DNA of 64,000 nucleotides from Lampris incognitus (taxonomy: Eukaryota > Chordata > Actinopteri > Lampriformes > Lampridae): positions 102,510,933 through 102,574,932 of the forward strand of contig NC_079212.1 of the NCBI RefSeq assembly GCF_029633865.1. The letters run 5' to 3'. Position numbers and translations under genes: made by a program. The notes beneath the pieces were generated by a model. It was not told where the DNA came from, searched no databases, and saw nothing but the letters and a program-made list of their open reading frames with translations. Below are positions 22,334-33,699 of the stretch, in pieces. Positions within the stretch are counted from its first letter, which is position 1. Each line of letters begins with the position of its first letter.

Positions 22334-22943
22334 CAAGTATCTCGGGGTCTTGTTCACCAGTGAGGGTAGGATGGAGCGGGAGATTGACAGGTGGATTGGT
22401 GCAGCATCAGCAGTAATGCAGACGTTATACGGGACCGTTGTGGTGAAGAGGGAGCTGAGCCGGAAGGCAAAGCCCTCAATTTACCAGTCAATCTTCGTTC
22501 CAATTCTCACCTATGGTCAAGAGCTTTGGGTAGTGACCAAAAGGGTGAGATCGCGGATACAAGTGGCTGAAATGAGTTTCCTCCGTAGGGTGTCTTGGCT
22601 CAGCCTTAGAGATAGGGTGAGGAGCTTGGACATCCAGAGGGAGCTCAGAGTAGAGCCGCTGCTCCTTCGCATCGAAAGGAGCCAGTTGAGATGGTTCAGG
22701 CATCTGATTAGGATGCCTCCTGGGCGCCTTCCTTTAGAGGTTTACCGGGAGGAGACCCCGGGGTAGACCCAGAACTCGCTGGAGGGACTACATGTCCAAT
22801 CTGGCCTGGGAACGCATTGGGATCCCCCAGGAGGAGCTGGAGGGCGTTGCTGGGGAGAGGGACGTCTGGAGTGCCCTACTTAGCTTGCTGCCACCGTGAC
22901 CCAACCCCGGAAAAGCGGCTGAAGATGAGAGATGAGAGTGAGA
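22334..22943 (+). mobile_element. Rex3-type (RTE) LINE 3-prime fragment
   Basis: A 5-prime truncated insertion carrying the C-terminal part of a LINE ORF: FKYLGVLFTSEGRMERE, SIYQSIFVPILTYGQELWV, AEMSFLRRVSWLSLRDRVRS and RSQLRWFRHLIRMPPGRLP. It then runs in a shifted frame into a WRDYMSNLAWERIGIP segment and a GATGAGA-type tail. A perfect 13-bp duplication TGTTTAGTTTGTT (22321-22333 and 22944-22956) frames it. Naming it Rex3 rests on the motif style and GATG tail. Confidence 0.8.
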
Positions 22944-22967
22944 TGTTTAGTTTGTTTGTTGTCACAG

Positions 22968-23550
22968 CGTTCTACATCTCTACCATGTCACCATCGTGTT
23001 ACCATGTCTGTACCATGTCACCACGATGTTATCATGTCTGTACCATGTCACCATCATGTGACCATGTCTGTTCCATGTCACCACGTCTGTACCATGTCAC
23101 CACATCTGTACCATGTCACCACCATGTCGCCGAATTTGTACCATGTCACCACCATGTCATCACATCTGTACCATGTCGCCACATTTTTACCATGTCACCG
23201 CCATGTCACCATGTCTGCACAATGTCACCACATCTGTACCATGTCACCACATTTGTACCACGTCACCACCATGTTACCATGTCTGCACCATGTCATCCCC
23301 ACGTCTCTATGTCTGTACCATGTCACCACATCTGTATTATGTCATCATCATGTCACCATATCTGCACCATGTCACCACCATGTCATCACATCTGTACCAT
23401 GTCACCACCATATCTCCACATCTGTACCATGTCACCACCATTTCACCACATCTGTACCATGTCACCACCATGTCATCACATCTGTACCATGTCACTTCCA
23501 TGTCTGTACCATGTCACTACCATGTTCTCATCATGTGTGTGTTCCTGATA
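22968..23550 (+). repeat. Minisatellite of 15/30-bp CATGTCACCA units
   Basis: Diverged tandem array built of about 15-bp units (ACCATGTCACCACAT, CTGTACCATGTCACC), often pairing into 30-bp units. Unit lengths are multiples of three and lack stops, so all three forward frames stay open and mimic 170-240-residue His/Cys/Ser/Met proteins. I do not regard these as genes. Confidence 0.93.
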
Positions 23551-23760
23551 CCCTCATATTTCCTACCAGTAAGCCTTTTGTTCCACCTGTTATCGTGTTT
23601 GCATTTGGGTCCTCAATTACTGCTCCCACCGTGACAGAGTTGGACTTGTCATTTTGAAGTCTTGGACTCAATAAACTTCATTCTTGGACTTGACTCAGAC
23701 TCGTCTCCCTAACACTTTGTCTGGACTTGAGTGGTCTTGAATACACGGCTCGTTAAGCAA

Positions 23761-24799
23761 ATGAGAAATGTTCTTCCATCAGAGACTAGTGCTCTTTAAC
23801 AGGGCTGTTAATCCCAGTGGCCCAAACTGTGGTTATCATATGTGTGGAGTCCTAATGAATGTAGGCGAAGCAAGCATTATCTTGAAAAATAAAGGCAACA
23901 ATATAAGACCTGATTATTTTCAACACAATACTGTGACTAATTGACATTCTACTCTCCTCCTCATTTACCCTGGAGTAAAAGACTTCTGCTTGACCCTCCA
24001 ATAACCACGGCGCCTATCGAACCTTGCCTGGCTCTTGATCAATGACACTTTCAATGCTTACACTGCCATCTAGTGGACAATATGAGTACTTCCATTATGA
24101 ATCCCAGAAAGTTGAATCAGTTCATTCTAGACACAAACTGTGTGTAAATGTAAAAGATTTATCTTGTCCTCTTCGTGTATGTGGCATTTCTCAGATTAAG
24201 GGTAGAATTGGGTTCCGGGAATTTTTAATATTAAGGTTTCAAATGTGACGTTTATATATATCAAATTGCTTATCCTTTTGGGAGGTGTACCATCATGAAC
24301 TCGGGTGAGACCATACGAGGAGGGAATTTGGGATTTTTATCTTAGTTTTCTGAATGTCAAGCAAATATGTCATTGCTACTACGTCATCTAATACATGTAG
24401 AAAGTACAAATGAAATTATAAATTTGTGCTTTTAAAACCTGTTATAACATGAAATGTAGTCTATTTTATCAAGGACTTGAGAAAATGTTTAATGAATTGT
24501 ATTTCCAATATAAATTACAAGTTTTTTGGCCTTTTTTATTATTCATTACTTAACTGTGACATGGAATATGAATTTATGTGAATCAAACATCACATACTGA
24601 ATAGTCTAGCAATAGCAGACATTTTTAAATTGCTAGACTGTCCACCTTTTTCAGAACTATAGAGCTGTTCCATCTTACTGTAATTTATAATGATATAAGT
24701 TTGAAAATATGCATGGTGGTGGTGATGACTGTACAGTTCTGGTAGAGACAGTTTGTTAGGGTGATGACAAACTCGTATGATCATAACCTTCAATCACAA
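23761..24799. other. Non-coding sequence, no gene seen
   Basis: AT-rich. GAAAGTTGAATCAGTTCAT at about 24109 also occurs at about 39556 in a PLE-flanking segment, so a short PLE end fragment is possible here. Confidence 0.35.
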
Positions 24800-25107
24800 T
24801 CACAATTTTATAATTCCATTATAATTCTGTCATCCTCTTTCAGTGTTGTACTATGTAAAAACACAACATCCATTGCATGTTGTCCATCTTGGGAGAGAGA
24901 TCCCTCCTCTGTTGCTCTCCCTGAGGTTTCTTTCTATTTTTTTCTCCCTGTTAAAGGCTTTTTTTTAGGGAGTTGTTCCTTATCTGATGCGAGAGTCTAA
25001 GGACAGGATGTTGTGTTGCTGTAAAGCCCCTTGAGGCAAATTTGTAATTTGTGATACTGGGCGATACAAAAAACAATTGACTTGACTTGACTTGACTTGA
25101 CTTGACG
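24800..25107 (+). mobile_element. L2 LINE 3-prime end, truncated copy
   Basis: L2 3-prime UTR from TTTTATAATTCCATTATAAT through GAGATCCCTCCTCTGTTGCT to a (GACTT)n tail at 25080-25105. Confidence 0.85.
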
Positions 25108-26207
25108 ATAAATGATGACATTTCAGTTTAATACCAAACTGGTTTCCAAAAAGTTATGTAAGTGCTTAAGTTTACATGACTTCCAGCCAAGACACCAAAT
25201 AGTAATTTGTTCACATCAAGACCTTTAATTCAACGAGTATGCAAAACTGTCAAGTGAACAATTATACGTTTTGTGAACAAGGGGACTTTTTTACCCAGCC
25301 TAGAAAATAGTCTGGTGGAAATGGTCTAACGTAAGCTTAAACTGACGAGACCATTTCAAAACCATGTGGAATGAACGATATAAACAAAATTGTATAAAAA
25401 CAGTCAAGAATCTGTTAAAGAACAAAACAAGCATGGCTCATTCCAAATGATGGCTGAATATAATCTGGAAGCTTTAACATTTCACATTGTATGAATATCA
25501 AATCCTTTAAAGGTAAACATAAAACAGTCAAGGTTCATTGTGAACCCAACAAAAACTGAATCTAACCTGTAACATACCTGTCAATAGGACATTGTCAGTA
25601 TAAAATGAAAAAGTAAATTAATACAAGTAAATAAATAAAAGTTGCATTGTGTTCAGTTCTGCAGTTGTGCCATCATGGATGATAACAACTCTATGGTCAT
25701 TTGACCTAGTCTACACAAGCATCTTCCTGAGATTTCCATGTCTTGCTTGTATTCCTTTTCTTGATTTTCTTCTTGGGGACTTGTCTAGCTTTGTCAGGGC
25801 ATTCTCTGGCTTGTTTTAAGTCACATTAAGATCATGGTAGACCTTCCTTCTATTGCTGTTGACTTTTTTATGTCCTCTCTGCCTTGGAGTTTGGAAGGAA
25901 TCAGGCACACCCACACCTTCATCTCTCTCATTTGGCCCATGCTGGAGCTCTTCTGGTTGCACCTCTGGGGGTTGTGGAGGGAGGGGTCCTCAATGAAAGT
26001 AGCCTTTTCATATCCTGATTCTTCCCGTCCCTTGCTCTCTTCCTCTGTTGATTAATTTTCCATCTCTTTCCCTGTCTGTGTTCTCCTGGACTCATCAAGG
26101 TAATAGACTTCAATTTCCCTGTATCTCTTTTCTTACGGTATATCTCCCTCTCTCTGCAGGTGTAGCGCATGCCTGGATCATTTATTTATTGTCTCTGTGA
26201 GCTTTTG
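25108..26207. other. Non-coding sequence, no gene recognised
   Basis: A minus-strand frame at 25928-26170 encodes a basic Lys/Arg-rich 80-residue peptide with no identifiable domain. Confidence 0.3.
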
Positions 26208-26579
26208 GCCTCTGAGTAGAGGCTTGTCCTCTGAGAAAAGGGAGGACCACCCTCCGTAAAATTTCAGAGAAAAATAAACTTCAACGAGAAAAGTAAACAC
26301 ATGTATATTTAACAAACTATTCTGTTAAAATACTGATAATATTACTATCTTAACACTTCGAAGTCACAAATATCGTCTCTCCATGTTAAAATACTGAAAG
26401 CATCCCCTACCGCAATTGAAAATTGATGTACGGAGGTCCGACCTCCCCAAGCCTCCCATTGATGTCCATTATAAGCGGTTGTTACCCCAGCAGCTCGTGA
26501 GTCCTGACTTTTAAAATGGAGGTGACGAAGTAGGGGAGGACGAACCTCCCTTTGAGCAGGTCTAGCCAGAGGCTCTGGA
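26208..26579. mobile_element. Possible non-autonomous DNA element with imperfect inverted ends
   Basis: The left end GGCCTCTGAG...CTCTGAGAAAAGGGAGGACC and the complement of the right end (GCCTCTGGCTAGACC...AAAGGGAGG) are similar in order. No clear duplication was found, so this is tentative. Confidence 0.35.
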
Positions 26580-27344
26580 TTTAGCGTATAACGTCAGTAA
26601 ACCAATCAGCGGAGCTGACTGAACTGGTGAATACCCAGTCAGAGATTTGAGGGAGGGGGGTTATCAATGACATCATGCAAGAATTTTGTCTTGTGTCATC
26701 TGTTATTGGCCAAAACACGTAAAATGAAGCTCCAACAGATGACATCCTACCTAACCACTCAACAACTAGAATACAATATTGACATCAATTTAGTCCAATG
26801 ATCATCTTCTTTTTGTGCTTGCTTCTATTAGGGGTCGCCACAGTGGATCATCCAATTCTAGCTCTTCCTGTCCTCTGCATCTTCCTCTGTCATGCCAACC
26901 ACCTGCATGTCCTCCCTCACCACATCCATAAACCTCCTCTTTGGCTTTCCTCTTTTCCTCTTCCCTGGCAGCTCCATATTCAGCGTCCTTCTCCCAATAT
27001 ACCCATCATCTCTCCTCCACACAGGTCCAAGCCATCTCAATCTCACCTCTCTTGCTTTGTCTCCAAACCGTCCAACCTGAGCTGTCCCTCGAATATACTC
27101 ATTCCTAATCCTGTCCTTCTTTGTCCTGCCCAATGAAACTCTTAGCATCTTCAACTCTGCCACCTCCAGCTCTCCCTCCTGTCTTTTTGTCAGTGCCACC
27201 ATCTCCATGCCATAAAACATAGCTGGTCTCACAACAATCTTGTAAATCATCCCTTTGAGTCTTGCTGGTACCCTTCTGTCACAAATCACTCCTGACACTT
27301 CTCCACCAACTCCACCCTGCTTGCACTCTCTTCTTCACCTCAAA

Positions 27345-27470
27345 AAGGCTCGAACTGAGGAAGCCTCTTGGATGAGAGGTGAAACGTCTTCACAGATATA
27401 TATCAAGTCCAGTTGCACTTGATTCAGCTCCTTTGGATAACCATGACCTGGATGAATGAGAACATTCACA
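27345..27470 (+). mobile_element. Solo Penelope LTR-like fragment
   Basis: Carries GAAGCCTCTTGGATGAGAGG through TCCAGTTGCACTTGATTC and GGATAACCATGACCTGG, matching the ends of the PLE copies at 8455-8560, 27755-27870 and 29450-29540. It interrupts the RTE C-terminal coding region. Confidence 0.7.
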
Positions 27471-27744
27471 GACTTCCACACTCTGTTACTTTGAACAGTT
27501 GACCCCAAGTATTTAAACTCATCCATCTTTGCCACCTCTACTCCTTGCATCCTCACCAATCCGCTGTTCTCCTTCTCATTCATGCATATGTATTCTGTCC
27601 TTTTTCTTCTTCTTAGTGATTTGTGAAAACAAGCAGCACAGTGGCGCAGTGGTTAGCATGGTCGCCTCACAACGTGAAGGTCCTGGGTTCGAACCCTGGG
27701 GTTGTCCAACCTTGGGGGTCACCCTGGGGTGTCCTCTGTGTGGA

Positions 27745-29540
27745 TATGTCTGTGAATGTTCTCATTCATCCAGGTCATGGTTATCCAAAGGAGTTGAATC
27801 AAGTGCAACTGGACTTGGTATATATCCATGAAGATGTTTCGCCTCTCATCCAAGAGGCTTCCTCAGTTCGTGCCTTTCTGACTAGACCAAGCTAGTCTGA
27901 CTGGCTGGTGATGAGACTCAGATATTTAGCCTCTAGGAGTCGACCAACCTCAGCCCAGACCAGATTTGCCAACTACTGGACCTTTGCCTGAACACTACAT
28001 ATTTCCAATTCAGGGGCCAGTTTTACAGACGCAAACACGGCTGTGCAACGGGCTCACCAGTATCGCCCATTGTGGCCAATTTATATAAGAAAGAGGTGGA
28101 ACACAGGGCCCTGAACTCCTTCAGAGGAACACCTCCGAGCCACTGGTTCAGACATGTGGAGGACACATGGGTTGAAATCCAAACACAAGAGGTGCAAGCG
28201 TTTACCAAACACATCAACTCAGTGGACAAGAACATTAAGTTCACAAGGGAAGACGTAAAGAACAGTTTGCCCTTCTTGGACTGTGACATCCATATTGGGG
28301 AAGACAGGAGCCTCCACATTGGGGTTTACAGGAAACCTACACACACAGACCAATATCTACTTTTCGACTCACACCACCCGCTGGAACACAAACTGAGCGT
28401 CATCAGAACTTTGCAACACAGAGCTGACAATGTGCCCAGCAGCACTCAGGCCCAACAAGAAGAACACAAACACCTGAGGGGAGCTTTAAAAACCTGCGGC
28501 TACCCCAGTTGGACCTTTGTGAAAACTGCAACACATTCCAAAAAGACCAACCAGGTGAGCGACGAGGAGAAAAGGAACAGAAGGAAGAGCACAGTCATCC
28601 CATATGTTTCTGGGGTCTCCGAGAAACTCAGGAGAATTTTCAACAAACACCTTATCCCGGTATACTTCAACCCAGCAACACACTCCGACAAAGACTGGTT
28701 CATCCCAAAGACCGTGTACCACACACCCGGAAAAGCAATCTGGTGTATGCCGTACAATGCAATGAGGATTACACGGACCTATACATAGGAGAAACCAAAC
28801 AACCACTACACAAACGGATGGCCCAACACAGAAGGCCAAACTCCTCAGGACAAGACTCAGCAGTCTATCCACACCTAAAGGAGAAGACACACTCCTTCGA
28901 GGACAGCAACGTACATATTTTGGACAGAGAAGATAGATGGTTTGAAAGAGGGGTGAAGGAAGCCATCTATTCGAAACTGGAAAAACCATCCCTCAACAGA
29001 GGAGGAGGTCTGCATCACCACCTATATCCCACTTACAATGCCGTCCTTTCATCTCTATCCAGGAGACTCGAGCCTCCGAGAATAACAGTCGGTCACTAAC
29101 GGCTCCAACCACTCTCATGACCACTGAATAATGAAGTCAAAATTAACTCCCCCAACGACCGTCGCTGCTAAATAAATGCAAATCAATAGCTCCGATGGCG
29201 ACGGGCCCGGCTGGACATCGAAGCACAGGAGAGCCACGCATATCAATAGCTCCGATAACGACGGGCGCAGCCAAACATCGGTACACAAAAGAGCCACTCA
29301 TATCTATGGCTCTGTTAGCAACGGGTGTTGGTAAACATCGGGACACAAAGAGCCACGCATATCAATAGCTCTGACACGACTCCTAGAAGCTAAATATCTG
29401 AGTCTCATCAACAGCCAGTCAGACTAGCTTGGTCTAGTCAGAAAGGCACGACCTGGGGAAGCCTCTTGGATGAGAGGGGAAACATCTTCACGGATATATA
29501 CCAAGTCCAGTTGCACTTGGTTCAACTCCTTTGGATATCT
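27745..29540 (+). mobile_element. Penelope-like element copy 2 with inverted ends
   Basis: A 1796-bp element flanked by a 10-bp duplication TCTGTGTGGA (27735-27744 and 29541-29550). Order: inverted LTR-like segment (27745-27960), RT C-terminal part, GIY-YIG nuclease, 60-bp tandem array (29177-29371), forward LTR-like segment (29372-29540). The two terminal segments are inverted relative to each other, as also seen in copy 1. The 5-prime half of the RT is missing. Confidence 0.85.
28003..29099 (+). pseudogene. PLE reverse transcriptase (C-terminal part) and GIY-YIG endonuclease
   Basis: The RT segment shows GSPVSPIVANLY (about 28050-28085), then FRHVEDTWVEI in place of the catalytic YVDDTWV box, so one catalytic Asp is Glu. 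It continues with NIKFTREDV, LPFLDCDIHIG and VYRKPTHTDQYL, the usual Penelope order. A frameshift near 28690 separates it from the nuclease, which is read in another frame: YAVQCNEDYTDLYIGETKQP (about 28747-28800), HKRMAQHRR, then FERGVKEAIYSKLEKPSLNR. The nuclease motifs Y-IG, R and E are present. Together they would form the usual RT plus GIY-YIG protein, but this copy is broken. Confidence 0.85.
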
Positions 29541-31407
29541 TCTGTGTGGAGTTTGCATGCTCTACCCATGTCTGTGTGGGTTTCCTCCAGGTGCTCCGGT
29601 TTCCTCCCACAGTCGAAAGACATGTAAATCAGGCGCATTGGCCATACTAAATTGTCCCTAGGTGCGAATGTGTTGCCCCTGTGTTGGACTGGCGGCCTGT
29701 CTAGGGGTTCTCCCTGCCTGCCACCCAATGACTGCTAGGTTGGCTCCAGCATCCCTGTGACCCCGATTGGGATAAGCGGCTTGGATAATGGATAGATGGC
29801 TGGTATTCCAACTTGCTCCTGCTAACTCAATCCTCCTCTCTTCAATGCATACTTCCACCTCTCCAGGCTCTCCTCAGCATACCCTCTACTCTCACTACAG
29901 ATCACAGTATCATCTGAAAACATCATATTCCACTGAGACTCCTGTCTGAGCTCGCCCATCAACCTGTCTATAACCACTGAAAACAGGAAAGGGCTCAGAG
30001 CCGATCGTCAGTGTTATCCCACCTCCACCTTGAACCCATCTGTCATTCCTACTGCACACCTCAAATCTGTCACACTGCCCTCATACATATCCTGCACCAC
30101 TCTTACATACTTCACTGCACTCCTGACTTCCTCATACAATACCACACCTCCTCTCTCAGCACCCTGTCATATGCTTTCTCTAAATCCACAAAAATACAAT
30201 ATAACTCCCTCTGACCATCTCTATACTTCTCCATGAACACTCTCAAAGCAAACATCGCATTTGTAGTGCTCTTTCGTGACATGAAACCATACTTCTGCTC
30301 ACTAATCATCACCTCTTAACCTTGCTTCTATTACTCTTTCTCATATCTCCATACTGTGGCTTATCAACTTTATACCTCTGTAGCTGCTACAGTTCTGCAT
30401 ATCACCATTACTCTTGAAAATCGGTACCAGTGTATTTCTTCTCAACTCCTCAGGTATCATCTCACTAGTATTAAACAATCTAGTTAAGAAATTCACTGGG
30501 ATCCCTCCTAAACATCTCCATGCCTCCACAGGTATGTCATCTGGACCAACCGCCTTTCTACTCTTCATCGTCTTCATAGCCACCCTCACTTCATCCTTGA
30601 TAATCCACCACACTTCCTAATTCACGATCCCCACATCATCCAGCCTTCTCTCTCTCTCATTTTCTTCATTCTGCAGCCCTTTCAAGTACTCCTTCTACCT
30701 TTTCAACACACTGTCCTCACTTGTCAGCACATTTCCATCTCTATCCGTCCTCACCCAACCTGCTGCACATCCTTCCCAGCTTCCTCCCTCTGTTACAAGT
30801 CGTTACAAGTCCTTTTCTCCTTCATTTGTGTCCAATCCTCTCATACAACTCACCATACGCCTTTCCTTAACCTTCGCCAGCTCTCTCTTCGCTTTATGCC
30901 AGATCTCCTTGTACTCCTGTCTACTTTCTTCATCTCTCTGACTATCCCACTTTTTCACCAACCTTTTCCTCTGTATACTTTCCTGTAATTCCTCATTCCA
31001 ACCACCAGGTCTCCTTGTCTTCCTTCCTCTGTCCAGGTGACACACCAAGTACCTTCCTAGGTGTCTCTCTCACTGTTTCTACAGTGGTTGCCCAGCCATC
31101 CGGCAACTCTTCACTACAACCCAGTGCCTGTCTTAACCCCTCCCTGAACTCCACACAGCAGTCTTCCTTCTTCAACTTCCACCATTTGATCCTTGGCTCT
31201 GCTTTCACTCTCTTCCTCTTCTTGATCTCTAAAGTCATCCAACAGACCACAAGCCGATGCTGCCTAGCTACGTTCTCTCCTGTCACCACCTTGCAGCCTC
31301 CAATCCCTTTCAGATTTCACCTCCTACATAAGATATAGTCCACCTGTGTGCACCCTCTTCCACTGTTACACGTCACCCTGTGTTCCTCCCTTTTCTTGAA
31401 ATGCATA

Positions 31408-32059
31408 TTCAGATTCAGACAACTTTATTTTATCTCACAAGGCCAATACGGTTCTTACAGTCCACCCAGACATACACAAACTCACAGACAAGTGGCAATC
31501 ATCACCATGTCAGAGACAATAGACAGATCAGTACATGGGCAAGAGATGCACACCGCCACCCCCATGTGGCCCTGCATGAAGACTCACACGAGGACCAGGC
31601 GAAGGGCAAGTCAAAAGAATAGAATAATAAATAAATAAATGAAGCATTCTAAGATGCATTGCACGTTACACTCCCCCACTACAGTCAGTGAACGCACAGG
31701 CCCACAAGGCATGCGAAAAACAGACAAGGTATAAACCAACTATTGTGATTTAAAACAATATAAAGCATTTATTTAAAATGTCTAATCTCAACATTTAATG
31801 GCCTGATAGCAGAAGGAATGAAGGACCTAGAACAGCGATTTGTTTTCCTAGGGGGCGCTTTATAGGCCGGCCTGAGGGCATTACAGTGAATTCACTGGAC
31901 AGGACGTGGTCAGATTGGCTAACAATTCCTTTTGCTTTCTGGGCCACACGTTTCTCCCAGAGGGAGCACAAGTCTCTCTGCTGGACTCCCATTATTTTGG
32001 AGCAGACCTTAACGATACTGTTTAGTCTATTTCTGTCCTAAACAGTATCGTTAAGGTCT
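31408..32059 (-). mobile_element. LINE 3-prime fragment with fold-back 5-prime end
   Basis: Inserted in RTE copy 2. The left edge, read on the minus strand, ends GATAAAATAAAGTTGTCTGA, a LINE tail. The minus frame near 31992-31795 encodes a LINE C-terminal segment (HVLSSEFTVMPSGRP ... VLGPSFLLLSGH). The right edge is a perfect 22-bp palindrome (32004-32025 / 32038-32059, 12-nt loop). TATTCA occurs at both junctions and may be a short duplication. Probably Rex1-like, but not certain. Confidence 0.6.
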
Positions 32060-32589
32060 CCTCCAAAAGGAATTTTATTCACTACAGCTATCTCCATCTT
32101 TTTCGCAAAATCCACCACCATCTGTCCATTCACATTCCTCTCCTTAGTACCATACCTACCTATCACCTCTGTTCCCTTCACCAATATGTCCACTGAAGTC
32201 CACTCCAATCACCACTCTCTCCTCCTTGGGTACACTCTCCACCACTTTATCCAACTCACTTCAGAGTTATTTCTCTTTCATCTCACACCCAACTTGCGGC
32301 GCATATGTGCTGATAACAGTCATCATCAAACCTTCGATTTCCAGCTTCATACTCATCACTCTGTCCATCACTCCAACACGCTCTTGACATACTCTTCCTT
32401 CGGGATTACCCCTGCCCCATTTCTCTTTCCATCCACACCACGGTAGAAGAGTTTGAACCCACCTCTGATGCTCCTGGCCTTACACCTGGTCTCTTGCACA
32501 CTATGTACCCTCCTTCTTTCCATCATATCAGCCAGCTGTCTCTCTTTTCTAGTCATAGTGCCAACATTCAACATCCCAACAGGCCTCAC

Positions 32590-33570
32590 AGGATATATGA
32601 AGATAATGTCCCAAAATGTAAAGTGAGTGGCACTCTCCCACAGGCAGAACTCATAACACACATAACATTTTTGCTTTGTTTTTAATAATAACACATTTTC
32701 ATTGTTTTTGTAAAAATAAAATAAATATATGAATGAAATATAAGTAAAAATAAAATTTTGTTTTTTTTAAGAAATCTTGTAAGCCATGGTTTTACTGCTC
32801 AATTTTTCTTTGAATACAAGAAAGTAGAGCTAAGTAGCCAACTCGTGTAAAATAACATGATGCCATGCGTTGGTTTTCTTCCTGTCCTCCCCAATTTTTT
32901 GAGTCACCAGCTGCCACTGCTTTTGGAGCCATATTACACCTAAACACAGGACATGTAATAAATTAGTTTAGTATATTATACATTATGCATTAGTTTATTA
33001 CAAATACTTTTACTATTAATTCGCACATTTGTACATTTCTTCATTTAAGATAAGTTATTTAAAATTGGAAGAAATGTATGTACTAAATGGATATAGTATC
33101 ATCACCACCACGACTCATAATCACCAGTACAATCTATAATGTAAAAGTGATGACTGTGCTGGTGATGACATTTTTGCCATTTTTGCCAAAGAACTAGCCT
33201 AATTGATGACTAGCAACGTTTAGTTAGCTAGCTACATCTAATGAACATCAAAATGAATATAAAAGTGGTAAAAATTCATTAAACTCAATTAAATATACAA
33301 AAATATGACTCATGGTAATGACACACAAGTGCACACACCGAACACAAAGAATGAAGAGTAAATTTCCTTACTTTTGTTGACATCAAATTATAATTTCTTT
33401 TTTGACAGCCATGTGGATACCAAGTAAACTTAATGTGGGGAAAAAAGTGGAATATTATAATATTAAGGGACAGGTGTGAATTATACATAATAAATTATGT
33501 ATATGTTTGCTTAATGTGTGCACAGTACTTCCATTAATCTATAATAGATTATGTTTGTGATAACATGTTT
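32590..33570. other. AT-rich non-coding sequence
   Basis: No gene or confident repeat seen. Confidence 0.4.
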
Positions 33571-33690
33571 GGGTTAACAACGACTGCCATCAATGCCGTG
33601 CCCTCACAGGGTACCGATGGAAACTATCAAATCCTCTGTGGCGACCCCTGGGGAACAGGGAACAAGCCGAACGGGCAAGAAGAAGAAGAT
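33571..33690 (+). mobile_element. Miniature RTE derivative (5-prime end joined to 3-prime end)
   Basis: 33571-33630 (GGGTTAACAACGACTGCCAT... then CAGGGTACCGATGG) aligns with the RTE 5-prime region at about 17715-17775. It then passes directly into CTGTGGCGACCCC and AGCCGAACGGG, the RTE 3-prime end seen at 20648-20680, followed by AAGAAGAAGAAG. The about 3 kb between is absent. Confidence 0.65.
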
Positions 33691-33699
33691 AATGTTTGT

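Larger units (their letters stand above)
21805..23760. repeat. Unidentified repeat rich in GACTTGG/GTCTCG motifs
   Basis: The left part (21835-21990) and right part (23635-23750) are built of diverged GACTTGG, GTCTGG and CTCGAG/CTCGTC strings in opposing senses, as at the ends of a non-autonomous DNA element. Between them lie a near-perfect hairpin (22187-22223), a Rex3 insertion (22334-22943) and a minisatellite (22968-23550). I cannot name the family, and the ends are unresolved. Confidence 0.4.
27625..29805 (+). mobile_element. tRNA-headed SINE split by a PLE
   Basis: The head at about 27636-27710 is tRNA-like: A-box region TGGCGCAGTGGTTAGC and B box GGGTTCGAACCCTGG. The body resumes at 29551 with GTTTGCATGCTC and GGTTTCCTCCCACAGTCGAA and ends near 29805 with GGATAATGGATAGATGG. 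The same body is found at 38905-39000, 45870-46030 (minus) and 63640-63895. It is inserted in RTE copy 2 and itself interrupted at 27745-29540. Confidence 0.75.
26805..32580 (-). mobile_element. RTE LINE copy 2, decayed and multiply interrupted
   Basis: The same family as 17552-20688, on the minus strand. The 3-prime end is at about 26810 (complement of GGCGACCCCTAATAG) and the 5-prime truncation at about 32580, near the GTLNVGTM equivalent. Pieces read in order from right to left: endonuclease (32580-32060, and 31395-31300 onward), linker (31289-30800), RT (30613-29810) and C-terminus (27583-27470 and 27340-26858). Interruptions are a LINE fragment (about 31408-32085), a SINE with a nested Penelope-like element (about 27625-29805) and a PLE terminal fragment (about 27345-27470). 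Numerous stops and indels show that it is dead. Confidence 0.88.

Noticed and set aside
22817-23657. Three long forward ORFs (173-243 residues)
   Set aside because: All three arise from the CATGTCACCA minisatellite, whose units are multiples of three without stops.
27636-27710. tRNA gene
   Set aside because: A and B boxes are present, but the sequence is the head of a dispersed SINE whose body resumes at 29551; no cloverleaf with a proper anticodon arm was convincing.
28651-29382. CRISPR-like array from 60-bp repeats
   Set aside because: Contiguous diverged tandem repeats without spacers, inside a eukaryotic retroelement.
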